Assembly (NCBI RefSeq): GCF_013415115.1
Contig: NZ_JACCDD010000001.1
Span: 310,001-374,000 of the forward strand
Length of the DNA: 64,000 nucleotides
Source of the DNA: Vreelandella zhaodongensis
Lineage (GTDB): Bacteria; Pseudomonadota; Gammaproteobacteria; Pseudomonadales; Halomonadaceae
Reading direction: 5' to 3'
Shown here in pieces: positions 18,372 to 27,856 of the stretch. The translations under genes and the position numbers were made by a program. The number at the start of each line of letters is the position of its first letter. The first letter of the stretch is position 1. The notes under the pieces were generated by a model, which worked only from the letters and a program-made list of their open reading frames with translations, was not told where the DNA came from and made no database searches.

Positions 18372-19398
18372 TGGTTCGTTGGGCATTCAGCAGTCGTTTG
18401 ATTTAACGGCTGCCAACACGCTGCGTCTACCCTGTAAAGCCGAGCGCTATGCTGCGCCTTCCACGTTGGGTGCGCTTCAGCAGGTAGTGCGTACCGCTGT
18501 CGACAAACGGTGGGCTATCACGCTACTAGGAGGCGGCAGCAACGTACTTCTGCCTGCTGAGCTAACCGGTATAGCCATTCGGCCTGCGATGCAGCAGTGG
18601 TGGCTTGAGAGTCACGGGGAAGAAGTGATTGCTTATGTAGGCGCTGGCGCAAATTGGCATTCGTTAGTCATGACGCTGGCGGCCCAAGGCCTGTGGGGCA
18701 TCGAAAACTTAGCTCTGATTCCAGGCGATTGTGGTGCGGCGCCCGTGCAGAATATTGGAGCGTACGGTGTTGAGCTAAACGATGTGCTGCAAGGTGTGCA
18801 GGTGGTAGACCTGTCCTCTGGGAGCGTTAGCTGGTTAAGCGCTCAGGCGTGCCAGTTTGGCTACCGTGATAGTGTCTTCAAAAAAGAGCTTGCGGGAAAA
18901 GTCGTGATCACTCAGCTGGCGTTGCGTTTATCACGACAGCCTGCCCCTAGGCTGGGCTATGGAGATTTGGTTGCCAGGGTATCTGCCAGTGAAGCAGCTT
19001 CGCCGACACCTTTGACGGTAGCCCAAGCGGTTTGCGCTATTCGCCAAGAAAAACTGCCTGACCCGCAGGTATTAGCAAACGCAGGCAGCTTTTTTAAAAA
19101 CCCACTGGTAAGTCGCACCCAGGCAGCAGACCTTTTGCAGCATTATCCTGATATGCCGCATTTCCCTCAGTCTGATGAGCAAACCAAATTAGCCGCAGGG
19201 TGGTTAATTGACCAGTGTGGGTTGAAGGGAGCTCGAGAGGGGGCTTTTGGTGTTCATGCACGACAAGCCCTGGTGTTGGTGCATTTTGGTGGTGGTAAGC
19301 GCCATGAGCTTTTGCAATTTGCGAGTGATATTGCTCAAACGGTATACGATCGGTTTGGCGTTAAGCTAGAGCCGGAACCTCGCTTAATCCAGGCATAA
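18361..19398 (+). CDS. murB: UDP-N-acetylenolpyruvoylglucosamine reductase MurB
   Basis: A 345-residue flavoenzyme that makes UDP-MurNAc for peptidoglycan. FAD-binding elements are LLGGGSNVLLP, GIENLALIPGDCGAAPVQNIGAYG and CQFGYRDSVFK; the catalytic serine is in NAGSFFKNP, and the C-terminus carries EPEPRLI. This is the E. coli-like type I MurB. The GTG start at 18361 overlaps the phosphatase gene. A bidirectional terminator begins at its stop codon. Confidence 0.97.
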   Translation: MNNSGSLGIQQSFDLTAANTLRLPCKAERYAAPSTLGALQQVVRTAVDKRWAITLLGGGSNVLLPAELTGIAIRPAMQQWWLESHGEEVIAYVGAGANWHSLVMTLAAQGLWGIENLALIPGDCGAAPVQNIGAYGVELNDVLQGVQVVDLSSGSVSWLSAQACQFGYRDSVFKKELAGKVVITQLALRLSRQPAPRLGYGDLVARVSASEAASPTPLTVAQAVCAIRQEKLPDPQVLANAGSFFKNPLVSRTQAADLLQHYPDMPHFPQSDEQTKLAAGWLIDQCGLKGAREGAFGVHARQALVLVHFGGGKRHELLQFASDIAQTVYDRFGVKLEPEPRLIQA

Positions 19399-19426
19399 AA
19401 AAACCCCGCATCTTGCGGGGTTTTTT
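19397..19426. terminator. Bidirectional terminator between murB and rne
   Basis: A run of A (19397-19403), stem CCCCGCA (19404-19410), TCT loop, TGCGGGG (19414-19420), then six T. The A and T runs on both sides suit termination of convergent murB and rne. Confidence 0.93.
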
Positions 19427-19438
19427 ATGCTAGTGCAG

Positions 19439-22400
19439 CTACTCTTGGTTAGTGTTTTGCGCCTGCTTGCGCAATTCACGGGGGTCGTTATGTGCGCGGC
19501 GGCGTCGACGTGACTTAGGCGCTGTATCTTGGGTGGAGGCAGCAGGTGAAGGCGCTGCCTCAGATGCGGTGGCTTCCTCTGTCGGTTGACTAGCCTCTGG
19601 TGCAAGTGCTCGAGCTTCTTCGCGTCCTTTGGCGGGCGCTGATTGTTCGCTGAGCACTTGATCAGGCATCGTAGCGTCACCCATGATGACGGTGCTTTCA
19701 TCATGGGCATCGGCTGCTTTCGGCTGTTCAGAGACTGCAGATGCGCTTTCTTTAGCGTTTGCTGCTTGAGTTGCAGCAGGCTTCTCGGCGTTAACATCGC
19801 TGACAGCAGTCTCAGCAGTCTCAGCAGTCTCAGCAGTCTCAGCAGTCTCAGCAGTCTCAGCAGTCTCAGCAGTCTCAGCAGTCTCAGCAGTCTCAGCAGT
19901 CTCAGCAGTCTCAGCAGTCTTAGTCGCTTTGGCTGTTTTCTGCTCACTTAGTTGCGGGGGCGTACTGTCACTGCTAGCCGTTTGCACTTGCGTAGAATCA
20001 GTATCAGTTTCAGCATCCTGCGGTTCTGTGGGATTTGCCGCAGCTTCTTCGCCCGTTGGGCGTGCTGCTTCGCTGTCCGCAAAGGCTTTCTCGGTCTCTG
20101 CCGGTTCGACGGCAGCCTTTTCCAGTGGCGGCGCTTCTTGAGCTGATGGCTCCGCGACTTGGGCTGCTGGTTTGGCCTCTTCTTTCACCATTACATCGTT
20201 ATTTGTCGATGTTTGAGGTGTACTTACTTTATCAGAAGCTAGCGACGCGTCAGATTGCTGAGGTTGGCGGCGTTGACGGGTAGCTTTGCGCGCTTTCTCT
20301 GCGTTCTCAGCGGGGCGCTCTGCTGTCGTTCCATCGGTGCTGTTTGCCGTCTCTTCCTCAGTGCTCTGGGGCGGTGTCTCAACAGCGGTTTCCACTATTG
20401 GTTTAGCTTGGCTGTTTTCTTGGGCCTTCGGTACGTCGCCACTGGGCATTGCTTCACTGCTGGGTGCTTGTGCTGCTTCAGCTTGTAACTTTAACTGCTC
20501 AGCTTCTGCTCTAGGATTAATAGCCTGACTACGCGAGCGGTTGCGCGGATTATTGCGCGTACGCTTTGGCTTGCCATCCTCTTTCTTACTATCATCAGCC
20601 TGAACAGCCTGCTCGCGTGTATCTTCACCCTTTGGCTTAGTATCGCGTGGTTTCTCACGACGGTTTTCAGGTTGCGCAGCGGGTTTTACAGACTCATCCC
20701 CAACGGCTTCTTTAGCTGCTGGCTGCTCTTTTTGACGACTGTTCTTCTGGCCATTTTCCTGGGGCTTAGTATTTTCCTGAAATTTGGCATCGTCATGCTG
20801 AGGGTGGCGGCGGCGGTTACGCGTGCGGCTGGGGCCACTGCGTTTATCATTAGCGTCATCGCTATTGTTTGCGCTGCGCGACTGGCTGCTTCGCTGCTCA
20901 TTTTTAGGCGTACTTTCATTGCGCTCGTTGCGCTCGTTGCGCTCACGCGCAGGTTTTGGTCTGCTGTCATTGCGCTGAGTCCGGTTGCTGCTATTACGGT
21001 CAGGCTGTTTGGTGGCGGTGGGCGCTTCTTTTTCCGGTTGGCTGGCACTGGTGTCATCGCCGCCTAACAGTTTGGCAAAGCCACGGATAAAGCGCCCAAT
21101 TACACTTGGCTGCTCTTCAGCGACAGGCGTAGGCGTGGAAGCGGCTTTTGCCGACGCTTTTTCCGGTGCTTTCTCTGTCTGTAATGAGGCCGGTGCAGGT
21201 GCATTATGCACTACACTTTTTACCGCAGCTTCGGCACGCAGGGCAGGCGGTGTAAAGCTTGGATCAGGCTCTTTGCCAACTTCAGTATCGGTAGACAGTT
21301 CAAAGCTGGATAGTGTATGACTCTCATCGTCATCTAAATGGTCAACCCGAAGGCGCTGGACATCGTAATGGGGCGTATCCATTTCTGGGTTGGGCAGCAA
21401 AACGACACGAACACCTTGCCGAGATTCGATGTCAGCCAGAACGCTACGCTTTTCGTTCAGCAAATAGGTGGCCACTGGCACCGGCAGAATGGCGCGAATT
21501 TGAGCGCTGCGCTCTTTCATCGCTTCTTCTTCAATCAAGCGCATAATGGAGAGCGACAGTGAGCGAACGTCACGAATCGTGCCCTGGCCGTTACAGCGAG
21601 GGCAGACTACGCCGCTGGTTTCCCCAAGCGAAGGACGTAGGCGCTGGCGCGACATTTCCATTAAGCCAAAACGCGAAATCCGGCCAATTTGTACCCGGGC
21701 ACGATCAAGCTTGAGTGCGTCGCGCATGCGATTTTCAACTTCACGCTGGTTGCGCGCGGGACCCATGTCGATAAAGTCGATGACGACTAAGCCACCAATA
21801 TCCCGCAAACGGAGCTGGCGAGCGATTTCATCCGCGGCTTCAGAGTTGGTCTGTAGTGCGGTTTCTTCAATATCGCTGCCGCGCGTGGCTCTGGCAGAGT
21901 TAATATCAACGGATACCAGGGCTTCAGTATGATCGATCACAATAGAGCCGCCGGACGGCAGCTTTACTTCGCGCTGATAGGCCGTTTCAATTTGCGATTC
22001 GATTTGGAAGCGTGAGAATAGTGGTACTTCATCAGCGTAAAGTTTGATTTTTTGTTGGTAGGAAGGCATTACCTGGCGAATAAAAGACAGGGCTTCCTCA
22101 TGAATCTCTGGGCTGTCAATTAGCACCTCGCCAATATCTTGGCGCAGGTAGTCGCGCATGGCGCGAATAATAACGTTTGATTCACGGTAAATCAGGAAAG
22201 GGGCTGAGCGCTTACCGGCTTCAGTGGTAATGGATTCCCACACTTGTACCAAGTAGTCCAGATCCCACTGCAGCTCTTCCGGACTGCGGCCGATACCCGC
22301 GGTGCGCACGATCAGACCCATCTTGTCTGGCACGGTCAACTGGCCCATGGCGTCTTTCAGCTGACTGCGGTCATCGCCTTCGATGCGGCGTGAAATACCG

Positions 22401-22804
22401 CCAGCGCGTGGGTTGTTGGGCATCAATACTAGAAAACGACCCGCTAAACTAATAAAGGTGGTCAGTGCCGCCCCTTTATTACCACGCTCTTCTTTGTCGA
22501 CCTGGACAATGACTTCCTGGCCCTCTTTCAGCACTTCTTTAATGCTGGGGCGGCCAGAAACGTCTTTGATAAAATATTCGCGAGAAATTTCTTTCAAAGG
22601 CAAGAAGCCATGGCGCTCAGCGCCAAAATCAACAAAGGCAGCTTCAAGAGAAGGTTCTACACGGGTGATCTTGCCTCGATAAATATTGGCTTTCTTTTGT
22701 TCCCGAGCACCAGATTCAATATCTAAGTCGTACAGTCGTTGCCCGTCTACCAGCGCAACCCGAAGCTCTTCTGGCTGGGTCGCGTTAATTAGCATCCGTT
22801 TCAT
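19439..22804 (-). CDS. rne: Ribonuclease E
   Basis: A 1121-residue RNase E, the endonuclease and scaffold of the degradosome. The N-terminal half is close to the E. coli form: [20 protein letters not shown], an S1 domain, 5' sensor, DNase I-like domain with catalytic Asp in [13 protein letters not shown] and [14 protein letters not shown], and the zinc link CPRCNGQG. From about residue 520 the protein is low-complexity, rich in E, A, K, R, Q, with [19 protein letters not shown] and a run of about twelve Thr-Ala-Glu units. It ends in [14 protein letters not shown]. The long tail is probably disordered and RNA/protein-binding. It is divergent from rluC, as in E. coli. Confidence 0.98.
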   Translation of the reverse strand: MKRMLINATQPEELRVALVDGQRLYDLDIESGAREQKKANIYRGKITRVEPSLEAAFVDFGAERHGFLPLKEISREYFIKDVSGRPSIKEVLKEGQEVIVQVDKEERGNKGAALTTFISLAGRFLVLMPNNPRAGGISRRIEGDDRSQLKDAMGQLTVPDKMGLIVRTAGIGRSPEELQWDLDYLVQVWESITTEAGKRSAPFLIYRESNVIIRAMRDYLRQDIGEVLIDSPEIHEEALSFIRQVMPSYQQKIKLYADEVPLFSRFQIESQIETAYQREVKLPSGGSIVIDHTEALVSVDINSARATRGSDIEETALQTNSEAADEIARQLRLRDIGGLVVIDFIDMGPARNQREVENRMRDALKLDRARVQIGRISRFGLMEMSRQRLRPSLGETSGVVCPRCNGQGTIRDVRSLSLSIMRLIEEEAMKERSAQIRAILPVPVATYLLNEKRSVLADIESRQGVRVVLLPNPEMDTPHYDVQRLRVDHLDDDESHTLSSFELSTDTEVGKEPDPSFTPPALRAEAAVKSVVHNAPAPASLQTEKAPEKASAKAASTPTPVAEEQPSVIGRFIRGFAKLLGGDDTSASQPEKEAPTATKQPDRNSSNRTQRNDSRPKPARERNERNERNESTPKNEQRSSQSRSANNSDDANDKRSGPSRTRNRRRHPQHDDAKFQENTKPQENGQKNSRQKEQPAAKEAVGDESVKPAAQPENRREKPRDTKPKGEDTREQAVQADDSKKEDGKPKRTRNNPRNRSRSQAINPRAEAEQLKLQAEAAQAPSSEAMPSGDVPKAQENSQAKPIVETAVETPPQSTEEETANSTDGTTAERPAENAEKARKATRQRRQPQQSDASLASDKVSTPQTSTNNDVMVKEEAKPAAQVAEPSAQEAPPLEKAAVEPAETEKAFADSEAARPTGEEAAANPTEPQDAETDTDSTQVQTASSDSTPPQLSEQKTAKATKTAETAETAETAETAETAETAETAETAETAETAETAETAVSDVNAEKPAATQAANAKESASAVSEQPKAADAHDESTVIMGDATMPDQVLSEQSAPAKGREEARALAPEASQPTEEATASEAAPSPAASTQDTAPKSRRRRRAHNDPRELRKQAQNTNQE
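19806..19920 (-). repeat. 9-bp coding minisatellite in rne (Thr-Ala-Glu repeat)
   Basis: Twelve perfect copies of GCAGTCTCA (plus strand; 19806-19913) and a seven-base partial copy run without a single mismatch. On the rne strand they encode tandem Thr-Ala-Glu in the disordered C-terminal scaffold. No stop codon arises in any frame, which makes long spurious ORFs on both strands. Perfect identity implies recent slippage, so copy number probably varies between strains; the frame is kept because the unit is 9 bp. Confidence 0.97.
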
Positions 22805-23496
22805 GTTGTCTCACGTAGCGTTGCGTGCCGACGAGCCGTCTAGGCTGGGCGTAGACGAATCGCTGGGTGCTGCGTGCTTGTGCTCGGCGCATAGCTATGC
22901 TGACGCATTAAACCGGGAAGGCAGCAAAGTACCGACCCGGCCGAGGGGCGTTGAGTACGTGGCGGAGGCAGAACATGTTTCGGTGGCTGTCACGTCCATC
23001 CGGCTCTGCTGACACCGCCAACACCTGGCATTCATCGATTCGCCAACGCTGGTCATCGGCACAGCGTTGAACTTGGCGCCCCAAGTCATGCAGCGCCTTG
23101 TGACGAAAAGGAGAGGCTGCTTGGGGCGTGACGTTTGTTAATCAATTGCCTGCCATTGCGGGCGAGGCCTAAGTGTATCTGCCGTCAGAAAAGCATGCGA
23201 CAGAGTAACTGTATATCCAGTACGTTATTTCAATACGTTAGGCGTTTGGGTAATGCGTACACTACGCCGCTTTGCCTATGCTCTGGCCTGCATGTTTGTC
23301 GAGCAAGCGCTTGGGCGAGGAGTGGTTGTTCACTCGTAGTAATCATAATGTCTACTGGTGAGCCACGCTCGGCCGGTGAGCGTTTTTGAATATAACAGTA
23401 AAGACAACCACCAGCAATTGACGCAATGCCCATGGGTCTACGTTAGAATGCCGTTTTTAGCCTGACGTTACAAAATTATACTAGGAGTGCGCGGTA
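22805..23496. other. Long divergent spacer between rne and rluC
   Basis: A 692-bp region without a convincing gene. Several short frames are open but have no family likeness or ribosome binding site. It holds a 12-bp palindrome (GCATAGCTATGC, 22889-22900) and a set of competing hairpins at 23071-23128. In E. coli rne has a 361-nt structured leader used for autoregulation, and the same is probable here. A clear promoter for either gene could not be assigned; TAGAAT at 23444 is a possible -10 for rluC. Confidence 0.6.
23071..23128 (-). promoter_or_regulatory. Candidate rne leader with alternative hairpins
   Basis: CGCCCCAAG (23077-23085) can pair with CTTGGGGCG (23120-23128), supported by an inner GCAGC/GCTGC helix. 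The same 23081-23086 bases can instead pair with ACTTGG (23071-23076) in a tight hairpin with a CGCC loop. The two folds exclude each other. The site is about 270-325 nt ahead of the rne start codon on the rne strand, plausible for an autoregulatory leader, but no transcription start is known. Confidence 0.35.
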
Positions 23497-24438
23497 ATGG
23501 CCGAAGGGCGTGAAGTGCAGTGGGTGGATATCGCCCCGGAGCAGGCGGGTCAACGAATCGATAACTTTTTAATGACGCGGCTAAAAGGTGCGCCACGCGC
23601 ACTAATCTACCGAATTGTACGTAAAGGCGAGGTGCGGGTTAATAAAAAGCGGGTCAAAGTGGACTACCGTCTTCAAGCAGGCGACTTGGTACGTGTCCCT
23701 CCGCTCCGCCTAGCGCCAAAAGAGGCAGTTAAAGAAGTCAGTGATAATTTACGCGATCTGCTGATTGGTAGCGTCATCATGGAAGGGCCAGACTGGATGG
23801 TGATCAATAAACCTTCCGGTTTGGCCGTGCATGGGGGCAGTGGCGTAAAAATTGGCTTGATCGAAGCGCTGCGCCAAGTGCGCGATGATCTGAGCTTTTT
23901 AGAGCTTGTTCATCGTTTGGATCGTGATACCTCAGGATGCCTATTGTTAGCAAAGTCTCGTGATGCGTTGGTAACGCTTAACGAGTCGTTAAAAAAGCAT
24001 GCCATGGATAAGCGCTATTTAGCGTTGGTTAGTGGGCGCTGGCCTGCGCGGAAAACTTACATCAGTGCTCGGTTAGACCGCTTTGACGCTGGGAATGGTG
24101 AGCGTCGGGTAAGGGTAGAGCCCAATGGTAAAATTTCGCGTACCCACTTTTCAGTTGTGGAAACCTTTGAAAAAGCAACCCTTGTAGAAGCAGAGCCGGT
24201 CACTGGGCGGACACACCAAATTCGCGTGCATGCTGCACATGCAGGGCATGCCTTGTTGGGTGATGACAAATATGGCACTCGTGAAAGCAATCACATGACA
24301 CAGCGTCTCGGTTTGGGTCGCCTGTTTCTTCATGCCCGCGCATTGACGTTTCCTGAGCCAGGCAACGGTCGTCCCGTCACCGTAAAGGCGCCACTACCGG
24401 AGGCGCTTGAAGATGCTTTGAAGCGTGCTCGGCAATAA
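23497..24438 (+). CDS. rluC: 23S rRNA pseudouridine synthase RluC
   Basis: A 313-residue RluA-family pseudouridine synthase with an N-terminal S4 RNA-binding domain (RIDNFLMTRLKGAPRALIYRIVRKGEVRVN). The catalytic motif HRLDRDTSGCLLLAK is near residue 145, followed by TGRTHQIRVHAAHAGH. RluC modifies U955, U2504 and U2580 of 23S rRNA in E. coli; here the assignment rests on sequence and the conserved position opposite rne. AGGAG precedes the ATG. Confidence 0.95.
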   Translation: MAEGREVQWVDIAPEQAGQRIDNFLMTRLKGAPRALIYRIVRKGEVRVNKKRVKVDYRLQAGDLVRVPPLRLAPKEAVKEVSDNLRDLLIGSVIMEGPDWMVINKPSGLAVHGGSGVKIGLIEALRQVRDDLSFLELVHRLDRDTSGCLLLAKSRDALVTLNESLKKHAMDKRYLALVSGRWPARKTYISARLDRFDAGNGERRVRVEPNGKISRTHFSVVETFEKATLVEAEPVTGRTHQIRVHAAHAGHALLGDDKYGTRESNHMTQRLGLGRLFLHARALTFPEPGNGRPVTVKAPLPEALEDALKRARQ

Positions 24439-24447
24439 GGAAACCGT

Positions 24448-25098
24448 ATGCGTTATGAGTTAATTATTTTTGATTGGGATGGCACGTTGATGGATTCCGT
24501 GCCAAAAATTGTCGCCTGTATGCAGGCTGCTGCGATTGATGCGGAATGGGGGGCGCTAGAGGATAGTGCGATCGAGGATATCATCGGCTTGGGGCTGCCT
24601 GAAGCAATTGCCAAGCTTTGCCCTGGTATCGCCCCTTACCAAGCTGAGCATTTGCGTCAGCGCTATGCTCACCATTTTGTCTATGGTGACACTACGCCGA
24701 TGTCCTTTTTTGAGGGTGTTGGGGCGCAGGTGGCCCGGCTGCGTGAACGCCAGCACCAGCAGCTGGCGGTTGCGACGGGAAAGAGCCGTCGCGGGCTTGA
24801 CCGAATTTTTGCCGAAACAGACAGTGGTGGCTGGTTCCATGCTAGCCGCACTGCTGACGAAACGCGTTCAAAGCCACATCCGCAGATGCTGACCGAACTG
24901 CTTGATGAGCTGAAAGTACCCGTTGAGCGCGCTGTGATGGTGGGTGATACCGAATACGACCTTGAAATGGCTAAGTCCATTGGCATGGATCGGGTGGGGG
25001 TTACTTACGGTGTGCACGCGCCCGCACGATTGGCAGCCAGTCAGCCGGTGTGGATGGCGGATAGTGTAGAGATGCTGTTCGACTGGCTCCATGGCTAG
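24448..25098 (+). CDS. HAD-superfamily hydrolase (phosphoglycolate-phosphatase-like)
   Basis: A 216-residue HAD hydrolase. Motif I is IFDWDGTLMDS, motif II VATGKS, the motif III lysine is in TRSKPHPQML, and motif IV is MVGDTEYDLEMA. The cap region (about 18-85) is of the small helical C1 type. It starts 9 nt after rluC with AAGGA, so the two are probably cotranscribed, as the yceF/rluC region genes are in other gammaproteobacteria. Substrate is unknown; phosphoglycolate or a pyrophosphate ester would fit the subfamily. Confidence 0.9.
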   Translation: MRYELIIFDWDGTLMDSVPKIVACMQAAAIDAEWGALEDSAIEDIIGLGLPEAIAKLCPGIAPYQAEHLRQRYAHHFVYGDTTPMSFFEGVGAQVARLRERQHQQLAVATGKSRRGLDRIFAETDSGGWFHASRTADETRSKPHPQMLTELLDELKVPVERAVMVGDTEYDLEMAKSIGMDRVGVTYGVHAPARLAASQPVWMADSVEMLFDWLHG

Positions 25099-25158
25099 GA
25101 TCGTCAGCAGTAACTAAGGACAGTCGTTGTACGGCCAGGCGAACACTAGGAATCGTAT

Positions 25159-26280
25159 ATGAGTGATGAGCAGCAGCGTGGTGGTAATGATAGTGGCTCC
25201 CAGGCGGGAGATGATTTCCCAGAAAAGGGCAGTGGTGATCGTTGGACCGATGGGCCGGAAGTTGCCCAGCCAACCCAACAGCGCCCTCTGCCGGGGGCAG
25301 AGAGTGATGATGCGGAGACGCTGCGTGAGCGGCAGCGGCTAGCGCAGCTGGAAATGATGGATCGTTGGGTTGGTGGTGTTTTGACGGAACAGCGTAGAAC
25401 CCGGCGCTGGAAGCTGTTTTTTCGCTTGATGATACTCGTGATTGTGCTGGTGTCTGTCACCACGACGGTTTATCGCGTGTTTTTGGCAGAGCCTGCCTCT
25501 TCACTGCCTTCGCAGCGCCATTTGGCGCTTGTGGAGGTTCATGGAGTGATAGCCAGCGATGCGCCAACGAATGCTGAGCGAGTCATTAAAGGAATCAATC
25601 GGGCGTGGTCATCGGAGAGTGCTGTTGCTGTTGTGCTACACATTGACAGCCCGGGAGGAAGTCCTGTGCAGTCACAGCGTATTTATTCAGAAATTATGCG
25701 ACTACGTGAGCAGGGAGATAAGCCCATTATCGCGGTGATAGAAGATATCGGTGCCAGTGGTGCTTATTATATTGCCTCGGCCGCCGATGATATTGTGGCA
25801 TCTCCAGTAAGTTTGGTTGGTTCTATTGGGGTGATTTATGCTGGATTTGGCTTTCAGGAGGCGATTGATCAGCTCGGTATTGAGCGCCGTGTTGTAACGG
25901 CTGGTGAGAACAAGGCTTTTCTAGACCCGTTTCAACCCCTTGATGACGATATTGCTAGCTTTTGGCAAACGGTGTTGACTCAAACCCATGAGCAGTTCAT
26001 TGATGATGTTCAGGCTGGTCGTGGTGATCGTTTAAGCGACAGCCCTGAACTCTTCTCGGGCCTCATCTGGAGTGGCGAGCAAGCGCTTGAGTTAGGGCTG
26101 GTCGATCAGTTAGCAAGCCTTGAGCAGGTGGCGCGTGACCAGGTGGGTAAAGCGGAGTGGCAGAACTATACGCCCCGCCTGGATCCTTTTGAACGTCTCA
26201 CTAGGCGCTTTACCCAAACTGCGGCAGAGTTGGTGGGGTTGCGCAACACGCATTCGCCACTGCACTTTAAAGCGCAGTGA
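25159..26280 (+). CDS. S49 family signal peptide peptidase (SppA-like, short form)
   Basis: A 373-residue membrane protease. The first 75 residues are hydrophilic, one membrane helix follows (about 91-110, FRLMILVIVLVSVTTTVY), then a ClpP-fold periplasmic domain. The nucleophile Ser is in EDIGASGAYYIASAADDIVA and the general-base Lys in TAGENKAFLDPF, with SPVSLVGSIGVIY between, so the Ser-Lys dyad is intact. Short SppA forms cut leftover signal peptides. It follows the HAD gene on the same strand and meets maf tail to tail, 12 nt apart. Confidence 0.92.
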   Translation: MSDEQQRGGNDSGSQAGDDFPEKGSGDRWTDGPEVAQPTQQRPLPGAESDDAETLRERQRLAQLEMMDRWVGGVLTEQRRTRRWKLFFRLMILVIVLVSVTTTVYRVFLAEPASSLPSQRHLALVEVHGVIASDAPTNAERVIKGINRAWSSESAVAVVLHIDSPGGSPVQSQRIYSEIMRLREQGDKPIIAVIEDIGASGAYYIASAADDIVASPVSLVGSIGVIYAGFGFQEAIDQLGIERRVVTAGENKAFLDPFQPLDDDIASFWQTVLTQTHEQFIDDVQAGRGDRLSDSPELFSGLIWSGEQALELGLVDQLASLEQVARDQVGKAEWQNYTPRLDPFERLTRRFTQTAAELVGLRNTHSPLHFKAQ

Positions 26281-26292
26281 ATTAACGCGGTG

Positions 26293-26895
26293 CTAGGCTT
26301 CGCTGAGTGGGTTCATACCAACTTGGCGAAGCATATCGCATAACGCGATGAGTGGTAATCCAATCAATGCGTTCGGGTCTCTGCCTTCCAGTTTTTCAAA
26401 CAAGCTAATACCGAGCCCTTCCATGCGAAAGCTGCCTGAGCTGTCCAGTGGCTGCTCAAGGGCAACATAGTGTGCAATCTCTTGCTTGCTCAGCGAGCGA
26501 AAAAACACCTCAAACGGCTCGATATGGACGTGGTGCCGTTGGTGTCGTGTGTCGACTAACGCCAATCCTGTTAGAAAAGTCACTTTTTGGCCAGAAAAGC
26601 GTGTCAGGTTCTCCCGTGCGCGCTCCTCCGTGTGAGGTTTGCCGAGAATGTCGCCTTCAAACAGAGCTATCTGATCGGAGCCAATAATACAGTGCTCGGG
26701 AAAGCGCTCTGCAACAGCGTTGGCTTTACTAAGCGCCAAACGGTGTACTAGGGCATTGGGTGTTTCATTAGGATGGGGGGTTTCGTCAATGTCCGGTGAG
26801 CAACACTGATAAGGAAGCAGTAGTTTGTCCAGGAGTGCTCGGCGAAAGCGAGAGCTAGACGCGAGGACAAGGGGGGCGTTATCCGTTTGAGGCAC
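26293..26895 (-). CDS. Maf family nucleotide pyrophosphatase (YceF type, 7-methyl-GTP)
   Basis: A 200-residue Maf protein: LVLASSSRFRRALLDKL at the N-terminus, DIDETP, HRLALSKANAVAERF, IIGSDQIALFEGDILGKP, and FRMEGLGISLFEKLEG. The GSFRMEGLG/SDQ pattern matches the YceF subgroup, which hydrolyses 7-methyl-GTP. It sits beside rluC/yceD as yceF does in E. coli and is divergent from yceD. Confidence 0.92.
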   Translation of the reverse strand: MPQTDNAPLVLASSSRFRRALLDKLLLPYQCCSPDIDETPHPNETPNALVHRLALSKANAVAERFPEHCIIGSDQIALFEGDILGKPHTEERARENLTRFSGQKVTFLTGLALVDTRHQRHHVHIEPFEVFFRSLSKQEIAHYVALEQPLDSSGSFRMEGLGISLFEKLEGRDPNALIGLPLIALCDMLRQVGMNPLSEA

Positions 26896-27020
26896 TGTAT
26901 TCTCCTTTGTAAGCCCTGCTGGGTGCTATTCAGTATCAGCAATGAGTGTAACGAAACCGCAGCAGTCTGCCTATTTGCCAACTTTTGAGAGATAATCTTG
27001 TAAGAATTGCGCCGACAACT

Positions 27021-27049
27021 TTGACAGAGGGGGAGCGAGTGCCTATCAT
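27021..27049 (+). promoter_or_regulatory. Near-consensus sigma-70 promoter for a leaderless or near-leaderless yceD transcript
   Basis: TTGACA (27021-27026), a 17-bp spacer and TATCAT (27044-27049) match the sigma-70 consensus at 11 of 12 positions. The ATG of yceD is at 27059, ten bases after the -10 element. Transcription would start at or within a few bases of the start codon, leaving no room for a Shine-Dalgarno sequence, and none is seen in the message. It drives the rpmF-plsX-fab cluster. Confidence 0.72.
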
Positions 27050-27058
27050 TGCGCGCCT

Positions 27059-27607
27059 ATGTTGACCTCACAACTCCCCAGTCGGGTTGAGCCTTATAAG
27101 CTTGCAGCCCGCCGCGAACGACTTGAAGGCCTAGTGGCGCTTGATAAGCTGCCGCGCCTTGCCGAAGAGGCAGGTGACCAAACTGGCGACTGTAATGTCG
27201 TCCTTGAGTTTGGTATTGATGCCCAAGGCCGTCGCGAAATTCGTGGCCATTTGCAAGCGACCCTGGCGCTGCCTTGTCGCCGCTGTCTGGTGCCGCTAAG
27301 CCAAGACGTGTCCAGTGATTTCCTGTTAGGAATGATTTCAGACGAAGCCTTGGCTGCCGAGCTGCCTGCCAGTCATGAGCCGGTGCTGGTGGAAAATGAA
27401 CAGCTGGACTTGCTGACGGTAATAGAGGATGAGCTAATCCTTAGCTTGCCGCAGGTGGTCTATCACGATGAGACCGAATGCCATGTCTCGGCGGAGCAGC
27501 TGGTCAGCAAGACTGAAGGCGCGGCGGAAGAGTCAGCTCCGGCCAAAAATCCTTTCGCGGTGCTCAGTGCTTTAAAAAGCAGTGGTGCCTTGAAAGGCAA
27601 AAAGTAA
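27059..27607 (+). CDS. yceD: YceD/DUF177 family protein
   Basis: A 182-residue YceD-family protein. The conserved CRRC pair lies in LPCRRCLVPLSQDV near residue 80, followed by ENEQLDLLTVIEDELILSLPQV and the terminal KNPFAVLSALKS, as in the family. In plants and bacteria DUF177 proteins are linked to 23S rRNA accumulation. It is directly upstream of rpmF (36 nt), the universal order. No ribosome binding site precedes the ATG; see the promoter at 27021. Confidence 0.95.
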   Translation: MLTSQLPSRVEPYKLAARRERLEGLVALDKLPRLAEEAGDQTGDCNVVLEFGIDAQGRREIRGHLQATLALPCRRCLVPLSQDVSSDFLLGMISDEALAAELPASHEPVLVENEQLDLLTVIEDELILSLPQVVYHDETECHVSAEQLVSKTEGAAEESAPAKNPFAVLSALKSSGALKGKK

Positions 27608-27643
27608 GCATCACTTACCCTAAATACCTTGGAGTAAACACCC

Positions 27644-27814
27644 ATGGCAGTTCAACAGAACCGTAAAACCCGTTCCAAGCGCGGCATGCGTCGTAGTCAC
27701 GATGCGCTGACTGCACCGACTCTGTCTCAGGACAAAGAAACTGGTACTACTCACCTGCGTCACCACGTTTCTCCAGATGGTTTCTACCGTGGCCGTAAAG
27801 TGGTTGAGGTTTAA
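27644..27814 (+). CDS. rpmF: 50S ribosomal protein L32
   Basis: A 56-residue protein starting [20 protein letters not shown] and ending [10 protein letters not shown], matching gammaproteobacterial L32 throughout. The central [19 protein letters not shown] is typical. GGAG lies ahead of the ATG at good spacing. This form has no zinc-binding cysteines, as in E. coli. Cotranscribed with yceD and plsX. Confidence 0.98.
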   Translation: MAVQQNRKTRSKRGMRRSHDALTAPTLSQDKETGTTHLRHHVSPDGFYRGRKVVEV

Positions 27815-27856
27815 GCCTTAGCGCTTTTATGAGCGGCAAAACAGGGTGGGTGCTGT

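Noticed and set aside
19806..19920. Regular short repeats that might suggest a CRISPR array
   Set aside because: Units are directly abutting 9-mers without spacers, in frame inside rne.
19384..19947. Long minus-strand frame encoding repeated Leu-Arg-Leu, overlapping rne
   Set aside because: It is a by-product of the 9-bp array in rne; the unit has no stop in any frame, and the rest has no coding character.
19643..19951. Plus-strand frame rich in Leu-Ser-Ser repeats
   Set aside because: Antisense shadow of the same rne repeat; no ribosome binding site or family likeness.
23135..23389. 84-codon frame in the rne/rluC spacer
   Set aside because: No ribosome binding site, no recognisable motif, and composition like non-coding DNA around it.
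23477..23482. TATACT before rluC as a -10 element
   Set aside because: A start from it would fall within or after the AGGAG ribosome binding site, leaving none in the message; it is probably chance AT-rich sequence.
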